Of a stretch of 39,456 nucleotides of DNA, positions 33,272 through 39,456 are shown one piece after another (the stretch's first letter is position 1; each line of letters begins with the position of its first letter). This DNA comes from Methylobacterium symbioticum. GTDB taxonomy: Bacteria; Pseudomonadota; Alphaproteobacteria; Rhizobiales; Beijerinckiaceae. The notes under the pieces were generated by a model that was given only the letters and a program-made list of their open reading frames with translations, did not search any database and was not told the origin of the DNA. The stretch lies in the NCBI RefSeq assembly GCF_902141845.1, contig NZ_CABFPH010000049.1:1-39456 (forward strand). Direction: 5' to 3'. A program made the position numbers and the translations under genes.

Positions 33272-33916
33272 TCAGCGCGCCAGACAGGCCAGGAACTGGT
33301 TGGCGAAGAGGTCGAGGGGGGCCGGGCTCCGCTCGAGCTTGGCGCGCAGCACGGCGCCCTCCCAGCCGATCCAGAAGAAGGCCGCGAGCGCCGCGCAATC
33401 GGCCTCGGCCGCGATCTCCCCGGCGGCCTGCGCCTCCCGGAGGCAGCGCTCCGTCCGCGCCTGCCAATCGAGCAGGACGCCGTGCAACTGCTCCCGGAAC
33501 GCCTCCGGCAGGGCGCTCATCTCCTGGCCGAGATTGCCGACGACGCAGCCGCGCCGGAACCCGAACCGCGCCATGCCGGCGCGCGCGTCGGCGACGAAAT
33601 TCCTCAGGCGCTGGAGCGGGGCCGTGCCTGCGTCGCGCAGCCAGCGGTCGAGCTTGCGCGCAAAATAGCGCGCGTAGCTGTCGATCAGCACGGCGCCGAA
33701 GGCGTCCTTGCCGGGGAAGTAATGGTAGAACGAGCCCTTCGGAACGCCCGCGCTGCGCAGGATCTCCTCGAGGCCGGTCGCCGAATAGCCCTTCTCCGAC
33801 AGAGCCGCGACGCCGGCGCGGATCAGGGCCTCCCGGGATGTGCCGTAGGCGGGCGCCGCCCGGGGCGGGCGGCCACGTCGGCGCGGGGCGGGGGACAGGG
33901 CCGATTCGGATGCCAT
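33272..33916 (-). CDS. acuR: TetR-family repressor AcuR
   Basis: 214-residue repressor. After a basic, Pro-rich start (RRRGRPPRAAP) comes the TetR helix-turn-helix: LSEKGYSATGLEEILRSAG followed by VPKGSFYHYFPGKDAFG. The ligand domain closely resembles R. sphaeroides AcuR as I recall it: MARFGFRRGCVVGNLGQEMS, ALPEAFREQL, AEADCAALAAFFWIGWEGAV, LRAKLE. AcuR there controls acuI in response to acrylate or acryloyl-CoA, and acuI is the next gene here. Start choice: ATG 33916 lies six bases after a good -10 box and directly after the operator; the frame extends to a GTG at 33976, but that would put the operator inside the gene. No Shine-Dalgarno precedes ATG 33916, in line with a leaderless message. 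Confidence 0.88.
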   Translation of the reverse strand: MASESALSPAPRRRGRPPRAAPAYGTSREALIRAGVAALSEKGYSATGLEEILRSAGVPKGSFYHYFPGKDAFGAVLIDSYARYFARKLDRWLRDAGTAPLQRLRNFVADARAGMARFGFRRGCVVGNLGQEMSALPEAFREQLHGVLLDWQARTERCLREAQAAGEIAAEADCAALAAFFWIGWEGAVLRAKLERSPAPLDLFANQFLACLAR

Positions 33917-33917
33917 G

Positions 33918-33947
33918 ATTTCATAGTAGACCGGTTGACTATGAAAT
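33918..33947. promoter_or_regulatory. AcuR operator (30-bp inverted repeat)
   Basis: ATTTCATAGT and ACTATGAAAT form perfect 10-bp arms around AG-ACCGGT-TG, whose ACCGGT core is itself a palindrome. It ends one base before the acuR start codon and covers the promoter spacer and -10 box, so bound repressor would block RNA polymerase. Assignment to AcuR is inference from position and symmetry. Confidence 0.85.
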
Positions 33948-33951
33948 ACAA
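33923..33951 (-). promoter_or_regulatory. acuR-acuI promoter, apparently leaderless
   Basis: On the minus strand TTGTAT (33946-33951), 17 bp, TACTAT (33923-33928), then six bases and the ATG at 33916. Transcription normally starts about seven bases after the -10 box, which is the A of the ATG, so the mRNA should have no leader. Confidence 0.72.
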
Positions 33952-33998
33952 AACCACCGCGATCATCGCCCGTCACGCAAGGGCCCGAGGGGCTGCAA

Positions 33999-34036
33999 GG
34001 GCCTGTCGCGTGATCCCGGGATCACGCGACAGGCCC
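33999..34036. repeat. Perfect 38-bp palindrome between dadA-like gene and acuR
   Basis: 19-bp arms without spacer, centred between 34017 and 34018 (CCC|GGG), with GGGCCTGTCGCG at the left end. It ends 6 bp before the stop of the leftward dadA-like gene, so it could end or protect that transcript, shielding acuR. No T-run follows on either strand. Confidence 0.8.
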
Positions 34037-34042
34037 CCGGCT

Positions 34043-35317
34043 TCAGAGGAAGCGCCGGGGATCGAAGGGGGCGAGGGGAATCTCGGGCTCCGCACCGCCG
34101 ACGAGCTGGGCGACCAGGCGCCCGGTCCGGGCCGAGCCCACGAGGCCGACATGGCCGTGCCCGAAGGCATAGACCACGTCGGCGGTCGCCCGGGCCGGTC
34201 CGATGCAGGGGCGCCCGTCCGGCATGCTGGGGCGATGCCCGAGCCACACGCGCAGGCGGTCCGCGGAGACGGACCCGCCCAGATCCGGGAACATCGTGAG
34301 CAGATGGTCGCGCAGGATCTCCGCGCGCTTCCAGTTGGGCGCCGCCGCCAGCCCGGCGAACTCGACCTGTCCGGCGGCGCGCAGGCCCCCGTTCATGAAA
34401 TTCGCGATCATCTTGGCGTCGGAGGCCATCACCGGCGTGCGCGGGCCGACCGCGGCATCGGGGATCATCACGTGGTAGCCGCGCTCGCTCTCCAGGGGCA
34501 GCGGGTCGCCGAGCGCGGCGGCGAGCGCCTTGGAGCGGGCCCCGGCCGCCACCACGGCCCGGTCGCAGGCGATCTCGCCCTGCTCCGTCACCACCGCCCG
34601 GAGGCGCCCGCCCTCGTGGCGGAAGCCCGTCGCCCGGGTCTCCCGGTAGGTGGCGCCCCGCGCGCGGGCCAGCTCGGACAGGGCGGCGACGTAGCCGCCG
34701 GGGTCGCGGCAATGGCCCGCCTCCTCGACCACGAGGCCGAAGGTGTAGCGCGGATGCAAGTGGGGCTCCCGCTGCCGCAACTCCTCGGCCGAGAGCTCGA
34801 GCCAGGCGACGCCGACCTTGCGGCGGATGGCCCAGGACCGGGCATCGCCCGCGAAGGCCGCGCGGTCGGGATAGACGTGCAGGACGCCGCGCCGCTCGAT
34901 CAGCTGCGGCACGCCGGCCTCGGCGGCGAGGCCCGCATGGAGCTTGGGCGCATCGACGAGGAGCGTCCGCATGGCCTGGGCCGTCCGCTCGATCTGGGCG
35001 GTGGTCCGGGCGCCCAGGAGGAAGCGGATCAGCCAGGGCAGGACCTTCGGCAGGTAGGTCCAGCGGATCGAGAGGGGGCCGAGCGGATCGAGGAGGAAGG
35101 AGGGGACCTTCTTCCACATGCCGGGCTCGGCCGGCGGGATCACGGAATGCGAGGAGAGCCAGCCGGCATTGCCGTAGCTGGAGGCCTGCTCGCCGCCCGG
35201 CTGGCCGGGATCCACCACCGTCACGCGATGGCCGGCCCGCAGGCACTCGATCGCGCTCACGGTTCCGACGGCGCCGGAGCCGATGATGACGACGTGGCGC
35301 GCTGGTCCTGCAGACAT
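34043..35317 (-). CDS. FAD-dependent D-amino-acid dehydrogenase (DadA-like)
   Basis: 424-residue flavoprotein of the DAO family. The FAD-binding Rossmann motif is at about 8-36 (VVIIGSGAVGTVSAIECLRA, then GHRVTVVD), followed by GEQASSYGNAGWLSSHSVIP, typical of DadA. RRGVLHVYPD, DPGGYVAALSELARARGA and the second FAD strand CDRAVVAAGARSKALAAALG follow. The C-terminal GLRAAGQVEFAG, RPSMPDGRPCIGPA and FGHGHVGLVGSARTGRLVAQ close the site. It likely oxidises a D-amino acid or similar amine and passes electrons to quinone; the exact substrate is open, and no alanine racemase is adjacent. GAGGAAGG upstream of ATG 35317 fixes the start. Confidence 0.88.
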   Translation of the reverse strand: MSAGPARHVVIIGSGAVGTVSAIECLRAGHRVTVVDPGQPGGEQASSYGNAGWLSSHSVIPPAEPGMWKKVPSFLLDPLGPLSIRWTYLPKVLPWLIRFLLGARTTAQIERTAQAMRTLLVDAPKLHAGLAAEAGVPQLIERRGVLHVYPDRAAFAGDARSWAIRRKVGVAWLELSAEELRQREPHLHPRYTFGLVVEEAGHCRDPGGYVAALSELARARGATYRETRATGFRHEGGRLRAVVTEQGEIACDRAVVAAGARSKALAAALGDPLPLESERGYHVMIPDAAVGPRTPVMASDAKMIANFMNGGLRAAGQVEFAGLAAAPNWKRAEILRDHLLTMFPDLGGSVSADRLRVWLGHRPSMPDGRPCIGPARATADVVYAFGHGHVGLVGSARTGRLVAQLVGGAEPEIPLAPFDPRRFL

Positions 35318-35371
35318 CCGCTGCCTTCCTCGAGAGCCGCCGATCGGGCCCCGGGTGGCTTATACCAAGCT

Positions 35372-35406
35372 CTCGTTGATGCCGACCGGTGGTCGGCATC
35401 AACGAG
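35372..35406. repeat. Long palindrome, family C, copy 1
   Basis: 16-bp perfect arms (CTCGTTGATGCCGACC and its complement) around GGT, 54 bp upstream of the dadA-like start. The right arm ends GAGGTCC, as does the neighbouring copy at 35456-35486. A TTATACC lies just left (35360-35366). Confidence 0.7.
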
Positions 35407-35455
35407 GTCCGGCGGACGACCGCCGCCGCCAAGATCCGTCCCACTGCGCGCGGGC

Positions 35456-35486
35456 GGACCTCGATGAGTCAGGCTCATCGAGGTCC
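35456..35486. repeat. Long palindrome, family C, copy 2
   Basis: 13-bp perfect arms (GGACCTCGATGAG and its complement) around TCAGG, 49 bp from the first copy and 84 bp from the dnaE2 stop. Like copy 1 it ends with GAGGTCCGG and is followed within 60-70 bp by a CCAAGATC word. The rest of 35318-35570 shows no gene. Confidence 0.65.
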
Positions 35487-35570
35487 GGTATGAGAGTATG
35501 TTTCGCCGGAAGGGTGACCGATCCGGCCCCGGGCGGCCAAGATCGATCGGCCCCGTGCGGGCGCTGGCCC

Positions 35571-38500
35571 TCAATGGAAATCCCGGCTGCGGAAGACGCG
35601 GCGGTCGACCGGGACGCCGAAATCCGTGGTCTCGGGCGGCAGGCGCACGCCGCCCTCGCGCAGGGCCCGCAGCTCCTCCGTGAGATCGCGGAAGCGCTCG
35701 GCGATCAGGTGGACCACCGCGCCCGCCCGCTGCACCCGGCCCTGCACGGCCAGGAACCGGGCCGTCATCGCGGTGCGGCGGTTCGCCTCGAATATGTCCT
35801 TCCAGACGATGACGTTGGCGATGCCGGTCTCGTCCTCGATCGTGAGGAAGACCACGCCCTTGGCGGTGCCCGGGCGCTGGCGCGTCAGCACGAGGCCGGC
35901 CACGCTGACCCGGGCGCCGTTGCCCCGGTCGTGATGGTCGCGGGCCGGGATCACCCCGATCCGGGCGAGCCGCGCCCGGAAGAAGGCGACCGGGTGGCCC
36001 TGCAGCGAGAGGCCGGTCGCGGTGTAGTCCTCGGCCACCGCCTCGGAGAGCGGCAGGGCGGGCAGGTCCACGGCCGGCTCGTGGCGGAACAGCCCGTCAT
36101 CGGCGTGCAGGGCGAACAGGGGCAGGGGCGCCTCGAGCCGCCGCGCGCGGGCCTCGTCCGCGGCGACCGGGCCACGCAGAGGACCGCCTTCGAGGGTGCG
36201 CACCGCCCAGAGCGCCGCCCGCCGGTCGAGGTCGAGGGAGCGGAAGGCGTCGGCCTCGGCGAGGCGCTCCAGGGCGTGACGGGGCAGGGCCAGGGCTGCC
36301 TGCAACCCCTCGATGCTGGCATAGCCGTTGCCGCGCCTGTCCACGAGGCGGCGCATGGCGGCCTCGGACAGGCCGCTCACCAGACGCAGGCCCAGACGCA
36401 CCGCCATGCGCCGCGCGACGCCGGGGGGCGGGCGCCCCGAGGCCGGCTCCAGGGTGCAGTCCCAGTGGCTGGCATTCACGTCGACGGGGCGCACCTCGAC
36501 CCCGTGGCCGCGGGCGTCCCGCACGAGCTGGGCCGGCTGGTAGAAGCCCATCGGCTGCGCGTTGAGGATCGCGGCCAGGAACACGTCCGGGTGCCGGCAT
36601 TTCAGCCAGGCCGAGGCATAGACGAGGAGGGCGAAGCTCGCCGCGTGGCTCTCGGGGAAGCCGTAGGTGGAGAAGCCGCGGATCTGCGCGAAGCAGCGCT
36701 CGGCGAAGTCGCGCGGGTAGCCGCGGCCGGTCATCCCGCCGATGAACTTCGCCTCGTAGGAGCCGATCGTCCCGACATGCCGGAAGGTCGCCATGGCCCG
36801 GCGCAGGCCGTCCGCCTCGGCCGGGGTGAAGCCCGCCGCGGTGATGGCGATCTGCATGGCGTGCTCCTGGAAGAGCGGCACGCCGTAGGTCTTGTGCAGG
36901 AGGGCGTGCAGCTCGTTCGCGGGGCCGTGGTCCGGATGGGGCGCCGGATAGGTGACGGGCTCCGCGCCGCTCCTCCGGCGCAGGTAGGGGTGGACCATGT
37001 CGCCCTGGATCGGGCCGGGGCGCACGATCGCCACCTGCACCACGAGGTCGTAGAATTCCCGTGGTCTCAGCCGCGGCAGCATCGCCATCTGGGCCCGGCT
37101 CTCGACCTGGAACACGCCGACGGAATCGGCCCGGGCCAGCATCGCGTAGACCTCGCTGTCGCCCTGCGGCAGGTCGGCCAGGGTCGGGTAGGCGCGGCCG
37201 TAATCGCGCTCCAGGAAAGCGAGGCCCCGCTTCAGGCAGGTGAGCATGCCGAGCGCCAGCACATCGACCTTCATCAGGCCGACCACGTCGATGTCGTCCT
37301 TGTCCCACTCGATGAAGGTGCGCCCCGGCATGGCCGCGTTGCCGATCGGCACGGTCTCGTCGAGGCGGTGCCGGGTCAGCACGAAGCCGCCCACATGCTG
37401 CGAGAGATGGCGCGGGAAGCCGACCAGGGCGGTGGCGAGGTCCACCGCCTGCCGGATCAGGGGATTGCCCGGATCGAGCCCGGCCTGGACGATATGCGCG
37501 TCGGGCAGGCCCTTGCCCCAGGAGCCCCAGACCGTGTCGGCGAGGGCGGCGGTCACGTCCTCGGTGAGCCCCAGGACCTTGCCGACCTCGCGGATGGCCG
37601 AGCGCGGGCGGTAATGGATCACGGTCGCGCAGATCGCGGCGCGCTCCCGGCCATATTTCCCGTAGAGGTACTGGATCACCTCCTCGCGCCGCTCGTGCTC
37701 GAAATCGACGTCGATATCGGGCGGCTCGCCGCGGTTCTCGGAGATGAAGCGCGCGAACAGCAGCCGGATCTTGGTGGGATCGACCGCGGTGATGCCGAGG
37801 CAGTAGCAGACGGCGGAATTGGCCGCCGAGCCGCGCCCCTGGCAGAGGATGCCCCGGTCCCGCGCGAATTCCACCACGTCGTAGAGGGTGAGGAAGTAGC
37901 GCGCGTAGCCCATCGTCGCGATGAGCCGCAATTCCTCGCGCAGGGTCGCCTCGATCTCGGGCGGGATGCCGTCGGGGAAGCGCCAGCCCGCGTGGAAGAA
38001 GGTCCTGTCCTCGAGGTATTCCTGCGCCGAGCGGCCCGGCGGCACCGGCTCGTCCGGATACTCGTAGGCGAGCTCGCCGAGCGAGAAGGAGCAGCTTTCG
38101 GCGATCTCGACGGTGCGGGCCAGCGCCTCCGGGTGATCGGCGAAGAGGCGGGCCATCTCCGCGGCCGGCTTCAGGTGACGCTCGGCATTGGCCTCGAGCC
38201 GGTAGCCGGCCTCGTCCAGGGTGCAGCCCTCGCGGATGCAGGCGAGCACGTCCTGCAAGGGGCGCCGCGCGGGATGGTGGTAGAGCGCGTCCGAGACCGC
38301 GACCAGGGGCGCGCCGAGCCTGGCCGCGGTCTCGGCGAGGCGGGCGAGGCGGGCGCGCTCGCCGCCGCGCCGGGCGTGGCTGCCGGCGAGGAAGGTCCGG
38401 CCCGGCGCCGCCGCGGCGAGGGCCCGCGTGGCGGCGAGGAAATCCTCCGGCATCTCCGCGCCCGCCGGAGGCATCCCGATGAAGACCTGCCCCTCGGCCT

Positions 38501-38882
38501 GGGCCAGCATCTCCGAGAGGGAGAACAGGCAGGCTCCCTTGCGGGCCCGGCGATTGCCCGTCGAGAGCAGGCGGCAGAGCCGGCCATAGGCCGCCCGGTC
38601 CATCGGATAGGCGATGGCCTCGAAGCCCGCATCCGTGACGAGGCGCACGCCGGGCAGGAAGCGGATCTTCCACGCCTCCGGATCGCCCGCCTTCCAGGCC
38701 TTGCCCGGCGCCACCCGCGCCGCCGCGTAGGCGCGCACCAGCCCGGCCGTGGTGTTGCGGTCGGCGATGCCGATGGCGTGGAGGCCGTAGAGGATCGCCT
38801 GCTCCACGTAGTCCTGCGGGTGCGAGGCCCCGCGCAGGAAGGAGAAGTTCGTGGAGACGGCGAGCTCGGCGTAAAGGGTCAT
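35571..38882 (-). CDS. dnaE2: Error-prone DNA polymerase DnaE2 (ImuC)
   Basis: 1103-residue alpha subunit of the SOS mutasome, which extends past DNA lesions together with ImuA and ImuB. A PHP domain starts at once (YAELAVSTNFSFLRGASHP) and runs to about 280. The polymerase core includes GILCQGRGSAANSAVCYCLG, the catalytic PDIDVDFEHERREEV with two Asp, QHVGGFVLTRH, the third Asp in VDVVGLMKVDVLALG-like sequence, and the QVAIVRPGPIQGDMVHPYL region. Then the helix-hairpin-helix part (STYGFPESHAASFALLVYAS) and the OB-fold (VAGLVLTRQRPGTAKGVVFL). Normal DnaE2 length. ATG 38882 is preferred to 38918, since conserved sequence starts there. It is separated from imuB by 286 bp containing repeats. Confidence 0.96.
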   Translation of the reverse strand: MTLYAELAVSTNFSFLRGASHPQDYVEQAILYGLHAIGIADRNTTAGLVRAYAAARVAPGKAWKAGDPEAWKIRFLPGVRLVTDAGFEAIAYPMDRAAYGRLCRLLSTGNRRARKGACLFSLSEMLAQAEGQVFIGMPPAGAEMPEDFLAATRALAAAAPGRTFLAGSHARRGGERARLARLAETAARLGAPLVAVSDALYHHPARRPLQDVLACIREGCTLDEAGYRLEANAERHLKPAAEMARLFADHPEALARTVEIAESCSFSLGELAYEYPDEPVPPGRSAQEYLEDRTFFHAGWRFPDGIPPEIEATLREELRLIATMGYARYFLTLYDVVEFARDRGILCQGRGSAANSAVCYCLGITAVDPTKIRLLFARFISENRGEPPDIDVDFEHERREEVIQYLYGKYGRERAAICATVIHYRPRSAIREVGKVLGLTEDVTAALADTVWGSWGKGLPDAHIVQAGLDPGNPLIRQAVDLATALVGFPRHLSQHVGGFVLTRHRLDETVPIGNAAMPGRTFIEWDKDDIDVVGLMKVDVLALGMLTCLKRGLAFLERDYGRAYPTLADLPQGDSEVYAMLARADSVGVFQVESRAQMAMLPRLRPREFYDLVVQVAIVRPGPIQGDMVHPYLRRRSGAEPVTYPAPHPDHGPANELHALLHKTYGVPLFQEHAMQIAITAAGFTPAEADGLRRAMATFRHVGTIGSYEAKFIGGMTGRGYPRDFAERCFAQIRGFSTYGFPESHAASFALLVYASAWLKCRHPDVFLAAILNAQPMGFYQPAQLVRDARGHGVEVRPVDVNASHWDCTLEPASGRPPPGVARRMAVRLGLRLVSGLSEAAMRRLVDRRGNGYASIEGLQAALALPRHALERLAEADAFRSLDLDRRAALWAVRTLEGGPLRGPVAADEARARRLEAPLPLFALHADDGLFRHEPAVDLPALPLSEAVAEDYTATGLSLQGHPVAFFRARLARIGVIPARDHHDRGNGARVSVAGLVLTRQRPGTAKGVVFLTIEDETGIANVIVWKDIFEANRRTAMTARFLAVQGRVQRAGAVVHLIAERFRDLTEELRALREGGVRLPPETTDFGVPVDRRVFRSRDFH

Positions 38883-38924
38883 GGCCGCGCCGCGCCAGGC
38901 CGGAGCCGGACGGTACACGCGCGC

Positions 38925-39107
38925 CCCTCTCCCCGCCTGCGGGGAGAGGGCTCAGCCGACTCCGTCGTCGGCTGAGCGAGCCGGCAGGCGGGGGTGAGGG
39001 GGCGTCGACGGAAGAGTCCTCTCCGGTGCCGCCCCCTCACCATCGCTACCGCTCGCCCCATGCACGACGAGGTGCAGGGGGCCCTCTCCCCGCAGGCGGG
39101 GAGAGGG
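38925..39107. repeat. Inverted pair of palindromic repeats, family B, between imuB and dnaE2
   Basis: CCCTCTCCCCGC-CT-GCGGGGAGAGGG (38925-38950), a second hairpin CTCAGCCGAC/GTCGGCTGAG (38951-38976), GGGTGAGGGGGC, then a reversed half: GCCCCCTCACC (from about 39030) and CCCTCTCCCCGC-AG-GCGGGGAGAGGG (39082-39107). This mirrors the layout of 14986-15158. Confidence 0.8.
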
Positions 39108-39168
39108 GGATCCTCACGGCTCGCCGGGCCCATCGTGGGCATGCGGATCCCTGCGGACACGGTGATCC

Positions 39169-39456
39169 TCACGCGAAGACCCCGTGCACGAACCACGCGG
39201 CCGGGCGCTCCGGCGCGTGGGGACCGCTGCGGTAGAGCCAGAGGCGGCGGCCGGCCTCGCACTCGACCGCGTAGTAGTCGCGCTCCGGGCCGTCGGCGCG
39301 CCACCATTCGGGGGCGATCCGCTCCGGCCCCTCGGCACGGGCGATCCGGTGCAGGCGGGCGCGCCAGCGGAAGCGCCGCGGCGGCCCGTCGGGGGCGAGC
39401 GCCAGCACCTCCTCGGCCGGCTCGCTGCGGGCCAGCAGCAGCACCGGCCGGCGCGG
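39169..39456 (-). CDS. imuB: Y-family polymerase-like protein ImuB, C-terminal part (5' end beyond window)
   Basis: Only the last 95 codons are inside the window; the frame is open to the right edge. The peptide PRRPVLLLARSEPAEEVLAL, PDGPPRRFRWRARLHRIARA, EGPERIAPEWWR, RDYYAVECEAGRRLWLYRSG and WFVHGVFA is the typical ImuB tail (DNA polymerase Y family protein). ImuB is the catalytically inactive scaffold that links ImuA, DnaE2 and the beta clamp in SOS mutagenesis. It is upstream of dnaE2 on the same strand, as in other imuA-imuB-dnaE2 cassettes; imuA and any LexA box would lie outside the window. Confidence 0.92.
   Translation of the reverse strand, partial: PRRPVLLLARSEPAEEVLALAPDGPPRRFRWRARLHRIARAEGPERIAPEWWRADGPERDYYAVECEAGRRLWLYRSGPHAPERPAAWFVHGVFA

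Noticed and set aside
32354..35467. 1037-residue rightward open frame crossing acuI, acuR and the dadA-like gene
   Set aside because: It runs antisense through three recognisable genes and their operator, with no domain of its own.
35283..38975. 1230-residue rightward open frame over dnaE2
   Set aside because: Mirror frame of dnaE2 with the same GC-driven composition and no motif.

Overview
The window looks like chromosomal DNA from a high-GC alphaproteobacterium, most likely Methylobacterium or a close relative. I infer this from the very GC-rich third codon positions, the gene set (class I phaC, an alphaproteobacterial PmtA, an alphaproteobacterial RF2, acuR-acuI, imuB-dnaE2) and the many GC-rich palindromic intergenic repeats. 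No rRNA, tRNA, CRISPR array, transposase or phage gene was seen. The genus is inferred, since no 16S or marker search was possible.

Layout. 1-3.3 kb: the 5' end of an unknown leftward gene, then mnmA, pmtA and a VTT/DedA-type membrane protein, the last two overlapping by 4 nt. 3.3-8.5 kb: an orphan sensor histidine kinase converging on bioB, a soluble chemoreceptor-like protein with its signalling tip at the N-terminus, and an FAH-family enzyme. 8.5-15.2 kb: a FadL-type porin, PHA synthase phaC, an alaC-like aminotransferase, two small lipoprotein-like genes and a 0.9 kb gene-free, hairpin-rich gap. 15.2-22.8 kb: a giant AsmA/DUF3971 envelope protein, bcp, an M23 peptidase, prfB with a programmed +1 frameshift, a DUF3140 protein and a small secreted protein. 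22.8-30 kb: tyrS divergent from a rightward run anmK - MrcB_N-like orphan - aroC - ribB(A), then a classical membrane chemoreceptor. 30-39.5 kb: a histone-deacetylase-like amidohydrolase, a lipoprotein L,D-transpeptidase, the acuR-acuI operon, a dadA-like oxidoreductase, dnaE2 and the 3' end of imuB.

How the genes fit together. Most are housekeeping: tRNA modification and charging, translation termination, chorismate, riboflavin and biotin synthesis, and envelope upkeep (AsmA, M23, L,D-transpeptidase, anmK). Three units have clear joint logic. acuR-acuI has a 30-bp operator across a promoter whose -10 box lies six bases before the ATG, which predicts a leaderless, self-repressed operon for acrylate/acryloyl-CoA stress. 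imuB-dnaE2 is SOS mutasome machinery. pmtA plus the VTT protein both concern membranes.

Most worth a second look: the free-standing MrcB_N-like (DUF3578) protein at 25.4 kb, the domain-inverted soluble receptor at 6.1-7.1 kb, the leaderless acuR-acuI promoter without a DMSP lyase, the cluster of strong hairpins at 14.35-15.16 kb, and at least three families of intergenic palindromes, one of which sits inside the imuB-dnaE2 unit. No complete novel multi-gene system is evident.
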